From assembly GCF_004337985.1 (NCBI RefSeq), contig NC_043742.1, positions 8,287,136-8,351,135 on the forward strand: a DNA stretch of 64,000 nt, given 5' to 3'. The DNA is from Pyricularia pennisetigena. Lineage: Eukaryota; Ascomycota; Sordariomycetes; Magnaporthales; Pyriculariaceae. The translations under genes and the position numbers were made by a program. Positions 59,317 to 64,000 of this stretch are shown piece by piece. Under the pieces are notes generated by a model that was not told the DNA's origin, searched no databases, and saw only the letters and a program-made list of their open reading frames with translations. Within the stretch, counting starts at the first letter, position 1. Each line of letters opens with the position of its first letter.

Positions 59317-60271
59317 TTAGAAGGCTTTAGAAGCGTTGATGCTTGACCCTTGCCTTGCAGATTATAATCCCTACTCTTGCTACGTCCCGCCTACGGACTG
59401 GTCTTTTCGCCCACATGCCCCAGAGTCATTTGGCCCGCATCGCTTGCGCATACCGAACACCACGTAGTATTCAATCCACCCCACAACAGTTGCAACATTG
59501 TCAAAATCTCATCCATGACGCTGAGAAACCCCTGCGACCCGACTCGCTGATTGGACCCACCTCCTACAATCTTGCATAGTATTATACTCAAAGCGGATGA
59601 AGGACATTGACAATTCTCTCGCGAATTTGTTACGTAGTGGTTAGTACTTGCACGGGGCAGCCAAGGAGGAAACCGACAAGACAAACCCACACATTAGCCA
59701 TATCCCATATCTCCTCACGCCTTACCCGGAATTGGACCGCAAACTGCCGATATTCAAGCCCGTAGCGGGTCTGCGCCCCCGGGAATAAGCCCCGGGGGAA
59801 CCAATACTCCAAGCTGAGGGGCGATTGCTTCAGTGTCTGCGGGGAAAAGCTCAACCGGAGATGGGGAACAAATGACGAAACCTGTTTGTCCGGGAAGGAT
59901 AGCCCGGCTAACATGATGCGGATTCGGCTCTTGTTGTTTGTCTTTTTTTTTTCGCTCTCTCTGTTTTGCTTCGGCGCATGGTTGCCGGCTGCTGGCTCGG
60001 TTGGAAAGGGGAAACAAGAGTGGGAAATATCCATCAGACTTTGTCCGTCGCAGGGCTGTGCACATTTGTCCAGATGAAAGCTGTCACGCCTAAACCCTTC
60101 TTGGGTTTTTCTCTTTTTTCTTCTCTTGGGTAACTAAAGTATAAAAGATTCCATCCGCTCGTCCATTTCGCTTTGACCCCTCTCAGCTCGCATATTAGAC
60201 GGAAGTACAAAAAGGCAATTGGGTCTTCGCCGGACTGGATTCGGCATCGTACAAACCGCCAACAGTACCAA
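59317..60271. other. Intergenic; CYP53 promoter at right
   Basis: No supported gene. Overlapping frames at 59630-60077 on both strands have no conserved motif. Confidence 0.6.
60140..60146 (+). promoter_or_regulatory. TATA box of the CYP53 gene
   Basis: TATAAAA, 132 bp upstream of the ATG. Confidence 0.6.
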
Positions 60272-61924
60272 ATGGCAATCGTCAACCTCCTCCTCAACCC
60301 GTGGGGGTTAGCCTGCTTGGGCGCCGTCATACTGGTGGCCTATTACGTGGTGCCCTACTACACCACCTTTGGCCACCTGCGGTCCATCCAGCCGGCATCC
60401 CCATTCGCCGGCTTCTCCAACCTGTGGCTGCTATACACGTCGCGGGTAGGGCAGCGGTCGCTGCTGGTGGACGAGGCGCACGCACGCCTCGGCCCCGTGC
60501 TGCGCCTGCAGCCGAATCACGTCTCCATCGCCGACGATGAGGCCATCAACATCATCTACGGCCACGGCAATGGATTCCTCAAGTCGTCTTTTTACGACGC
60601 GTTTGTCTCGATCCGCCGGGGCCTCTTTAACACCCGCGACAGGGCGGAGCACACGAGGAAGAGGAAGCTCGTCAGTCATACATTTGCGCCCAAGAACGTC
60701 GGCCAGTTTGAGCCGTATATCCACGCGAACCTAGAGCTGTTTGCCAAGAAGTGGGACGAGTTGATTGAGCGTACCAAGAGGGCTGATGGGTGGGCGCCTG
60801 TTGAGTGTTTGCAGTGGTTCAAGTAAGTTCTTTTTTTTTTTTTTTTTTTTTTTTCTTTGTCTTGTTGTTTCTCTGTCGAGTCTAGCATCCCACCCGGCTG
60901 CCATAACTAAACAAAAATTCACCCCAGCTTCGTCGCCTTTGACACCATCGGCGACCTCGCCTTCGGCGCTCCCTTTGGCATGCTCAATGCCGGCGCCGAC
61001 ATCGCCGAGGTTCGCATGTCGGTCGACTCGCAGCCCATGTACGCCCCTGCCGTCGAGATCCTCAACCGGCGCGGCGAGGTCTCTGCCACCCTCGGCACGC
61101 TGCCCGAGCTCAAACCCTACGCGGCCTACATCCCGGACGCCTTCTTCACCAAGGGCCTGACCGCGGTCCAGAACCTGGCGGGCATCGCCATCGCGCGCGT
61201 CAAGAGCCGCCTGGAAAACCCGCCCGACGTCGACCGCAAGGACCTGCTCGCGCGGCTGCAGGAGGGCCGCGACGCCAAGGGCGAGCCGCTGGGCTTCGAG
61301 GAGCTGGCCGCCGAGGCCCTGACGCAGCTGATCGCCGGCAGCGACACCACCAGCAACAGCTCGTGCGCGCTGCTGTACTGGACCGCGCGCACGCCCGGCG
61401 TCCTGGCCAGGCTGCAGGCGGAGCTGGACGCCGCCATCCCGGACGGCGTGGCCGCGCCGTCCTTCGACATGATCCGCAACCTGCCGTACCTCGAGGCCGT
61501 CATCAACGAGACCCTGCGCATCCACTCCACCTCCGGAATCGGCCTGCCGCGCCAGATCCCCGCCGACTCGCAGGGCGTCACCATCCGCGGCCGCTACTAC
61601 CCGCCCGGGACGGTGCTGAGCGTCCCCACCTACACGATCCACCACAGCAGGGAGATCTGGGGTCCGGACGCCGACGAGTTCAGGCCCGAGCGCTGGATCG
61701 AGAACGGCGGGCCGACCGCCAGGCAGAAGAACGCCTTCATCCCCTTTAGCTACGGGCCCAGGGCCTGCGTCGGCAGGAACGTGGCCGAGATGGAGATGAA
61801 GATGATTGCCGCCACGTGGGCGAGGAGGTACGACGTCGAGGTTAGGCAGGACGTTATGGAGGTGAGCGAGGGGTTCCTGAGGAAACCGTTGGCGTTGGAG
61901 ATTGGGCTGAAGAGGAGGAGTTGA
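60272..61924 (+). CDS. bphA: Benzoate 4-monooxygenase, cytochrome P450 CYP53 family
   Basis: Two exons, 60272-60822 and 60928-61924 (GTAAGT to CAG); 515 aa. An N-terminal membrane anchor (about 8-30) is followed by strongly CYP53-like blocks: YGHGNGFLKSSFYDAFVSI and RGLFNTRDRAEHTRKRK, then the I-helix AGSDTTS, ExxR as ETLR, FRPERW and the heme loop FSYGPRACVGRN with its Cys. CYP53 enzymes hydroxylate benzoate at the para position, the first step of benzoate breakdown through protocatechuate, and help detoxify plant phenolics. Endoplasmic reticulum membrane is the expected location, with a CPR as electron donor. The intron holds a T24 tract. Unlike the P450 at 15559-17476, all canonical motifs are intact. 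Confidence 0.94.
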
Positions 61925-62368
61925 GCGGACGCAACCGTCAAAGCATCAATCATCGAAACGGAATTGCGAGATAATAGTGCATAGCCTTGGATGAGCGAGA
62001 GGCCAAAGTTGCTTCTCTCTCTCTTTTTTGTCTATAACTGTCGAGTCAAAAAGCATATTTTATTACCCAATGAGATAGATGCAAATATAATTGATTGCCT
62101 TACGGTCCAATTTGCAGAGCCCACAGGTGACAAAACCTTGCCATATACCTCGGCTTGGTTTTCACTGGAAATGACTCCTTGGTCTGCTAAGCCTGCACCA
62201 GCCAAATGGGATGTGATCGATCCTGAACGAGACATAATAATAAAAAAAAAAAAAAAAAAAAAGGATGCCGTAATAAAGTTCCTAAACTCTTGCCCCTTAA
62301 AGTCGCACGGGGACACAACCCAATTGCCCACAATTCAAGCTGATCATCCGAAATACCTCTGAAGCATT
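61925..62368. other. CYP53 3' region with A-tract
   Basis: Poly-A tract at about 62242-62261. No gene. Confidence 0.55.
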
Positions 62369-62705
62369 TCACCCACTAGGAAAGTTTTGGAACCAGTCCT
62401 CGAGTGGAAAGACGGCCATCCTTGTCATCAGCCGTCCCCTCGTTTTGCCCAACGGAATCTGCCTAGACCTAAGTTTGACAAGACCTCGATCCGGCCCCAC
62501 TTGATATTTTAGAAAGCCAGAAGATTGGATGAGTTCCTGGCTTCTTGGGACCGTTCCGGCGGGTAGGATAACGTCTATAAGGTATTCATCCGATGCATTT
62601 CCTGATAAAAGCGGATATGGTTCGGCAGCCTCGATCGTGGCTTTGTCAATTGGGATGCTCAGGACCGCGGTCAGATATCCCTGGCCCAGTCGGGTATCCC
62701 CTTGA
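62369..62705 (-). CDS. Unidentified open exon or gene remnant (about 110 codons)
   Basis: The minus-strand frame ending at TGA 62369-62371 is free of stops for about 120 codons (the nearest upstream stop is near 62745) and reads like protein: DTRLGQGYLTAVLSIPIDKA, then DEYLIDVILPAGTVPRSQEL and LPLEDWF-type hydrophobic/charged alternation. No start Met lies at its upstream end. Another protein-like frame (FTARWWQVFESTLKVSQES) lies at about 62755-62890 on the same strand, but I found no convincing splice pair. I do not recognise the family. Confidence 0.35.
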
Positions 62706-63268
62706 AAACAAAGAAAAGCACAAGATAAAACTCCCTTAAAGGTCTAGATTGAACACTAAGAATAGCTTTACAAGATCTATGCGCACCTGCTCTAGCATTG
62801 CGCTGACCGTTAGAGTGTGGCATGTAGACTCCTGGGAGACCTTGAGCGTTGATTCGAATACTTGCCACCATCTAGCTGTAAACTCCTCTTCTGGCTGTCA
62901 ATACCCGTTTTGGCAACCAGAGAGCAGGCCCACTCCAAAGCCCCAGGACCAGTCCTAATCCCTTGCGCGCTGTTTCGGGATCGCGAGCTACCTTCTTCCC
63001 TCTTCTTTCTTAACCAGGGATACTATCCTGGTCAAAATGATACAAGGCCACGCCTGGTATTGACAGCGTTGATATGTCCCAAAAAAGAAAAAAGCTTCGG
63101 CACCATCCGGAACCACGTCGCCAACACCATCAAAAATAAACGAGTGGCAGAACCCCGTTATACTGCAATGCTCTCCCAACTCTTGGAAGAGGATTCGCAA
63201 TATCGGACTTATGAAAGTCTAGTTTCACCATTGGGCTCGTAACATTTGGAGCACAGGACCCGTTTAAA
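62706..63268. other. Possible upstream part of the remnant; otherwise unassigned
   Basis: Holds the second minus-strand protein-like frame mentioned for 62369-62705. Plus-strand frames show no domain. Confidence 0.35.
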
Positions 63269-63379
63269 TGACAAGAGTGGGATTCGAACCCACGCCTCTT
63301 GCGAGACTAGCAAGTATCATGCTGCAATCGAGGATTGCAACCTGAAGCTAGCGCCTTAGACCAACTCGGCCATCTTGCC
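63269..63379 (-). tRNA. tRNA-Leu (CAG) with intron and long variable arm
   Basis: Minus strand: acceptor GGCAAGA/TCTTGTC with discriminator A, D arm GGCCGAGTTGGTCTAAGGC, anticodon stem CTAGC/GCTAG with loop TTCAGG-T (anticodon CAG), then a class II variable arm TCTCGCAAGAGGC and T arm GTGGG-TTCGAAT-CCCAC. The intron between the anticodon loop halves is about 26 nt. Confidence 0.92.
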
Positions 63380-64000
63380 TTGTTGTGATCTGGTTTTTAT
63401 GGCATTATATTACTCAACGCAAAGAGCATGAACAACCTTGATACCTTGCCGCGTGTCGAATCCAGGCCTCAATAGGAACAGGTCTGAATTTCGCAGATGG
63501 GCAAAACTGACGGTCATTGTGAACAGAAATTTCATCAGGAAGAGGAAGATGTAATATAAATACAGCGGCAGTGATTAGGCTCATGCGTTTGCCCGTCTGT
63601 AAAACTACATGTATATTATCCTTGATGTTTCCCAAGTTCCTGCCGAGGTTCAACTAGCAGTAGGCTGCTTGTCACCGTCGTACCGATGCAAATTGAAGAA
63701 ATTGTCAGATTTAGTGGACCGTGTCTTGCAGTGCGTAGCTAACTTATACCGAGGCCACGAGGCCCCGAAGCCTCAGCAGGGGTGACTCCCAACTAGGCTC
63801 TGCCTGGCACCTCTTATAGATTTAGCGATAGCGGCTAATTTATTGAGTCAAATGCTATCACGGCTATGGGATTTTTAAGCTAACGTGGATACGATTCAAT
63901 TTGGTCTTGGTGTAAGGCTGAAATTAAATAAATAGATTAAAATAGCTGTAAAGATAAAAACAGGCTGGGGCTGCTTATTTGCGATTTGTAAGTTCGTAAC
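63380..64000. other. Unassigned; composition turns AT-rich at the right edge
   Basis: No coding content recognised. From about 63800 the sequence becomes AT-rich with TAG/TAA-dense frames, resembling the start of another degraded repeat. Confidence 0.45.

Noticed and set aside
59630..60065. 134- and 103-codon minus-strand frames upstream of CYP53
   Set aside because: They overlap in different phases, lack conserved features and sit in the probable promoter.

Overview
This is a nuclear contig from a filamentous ascomycete, most likely a Sordariomycete and plausibly a plant-associated one. The evidence is short spliced introns (GT..AG, about 50-200 bp), AIM24, a PHO-4 phosphate permease, an NCA/PMC1-type calcium ATPase, a CYP53 benzoate hydroxylase, a LaeA-like methyltransferase, a Zn2Cys6 regulator, effector-like small secreted proteins, and intron-containing nuclear tRNAs. 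The order and species cannot be fixed from the sequence alone.

Layout. Bases 1 to about 9,800 are extremely AT-rich, poor in CpA/TpG and full of stops. This is a block of dead retrotransposons damaged in the manner of repeat-induced point mutation (RIP). I can recognise a 120-bp tandem repeat (about 2051-2540), a Ty1/copia integrase relic (about 2700-3960), two tRNA-like modules facing each other (about 4168-4503), and a Ty3/gypsy element with protease, reverse transcriptase, RNase H and integrase remnants (about 5100-8150). From about 9.9 kb the composition changes abruptly to a normal gene-rich euchromatic segment.

Gene-rich segment, left to right: seven-TM RGS protein (-); GFA/CENP-V-fold enzyme (+); a damaged cytochrome P450 (+); AIM24 (-), divergent from a Kid-like kinesin (+); tRNA-Thr (+); LaeA-like methyltransferase (+, 5' end lost in an assembly gap); subtilisin-like protease (+); PHO-4 phosphate permease (-); Zn2Cys6 regulator (-); tRNA-Gly (-); MFS anion permease (+); BAS2-like secreted cysteine-rich protein (+); F-box protein (+); Ca2+-ATPase (+); two secreted proteins (-,-); an uncertain small secreted ORF (-); a short-chain dehydrogenase (-); a GPI-anchored protein (-); tRNA-Asn (-); CYP53 benzoate 4-monooxygenase (+); an unidentified open exon (-); tRNA-Leu (-). 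The last 200 bases turn AT-rich again.

The genes do not form an obvious pathway or biosynthetic cluster. They mix housekeeping functions (Ca2+, phosphate, mitochondrial organisation, mitosis, G-protein signalling) with secreted or host/substrate-facing functions (protease, small secreted proteins, benzoate detoxification). I rebuilt exon structures by hand from splice sites and reading frame. The most informative results are the Zn2Cys6 cluster split by an intron, with its first half on a 29-codon exon; the seven-exon 3' part of the methyltransferase with micro-exons; and the P450 that carries both a frameshift and loss of the ExxR arginine. Three runs of N (25262-25709, 33225-33241, 51260-51346) are assembly gaps; two of them abut homopolymers.
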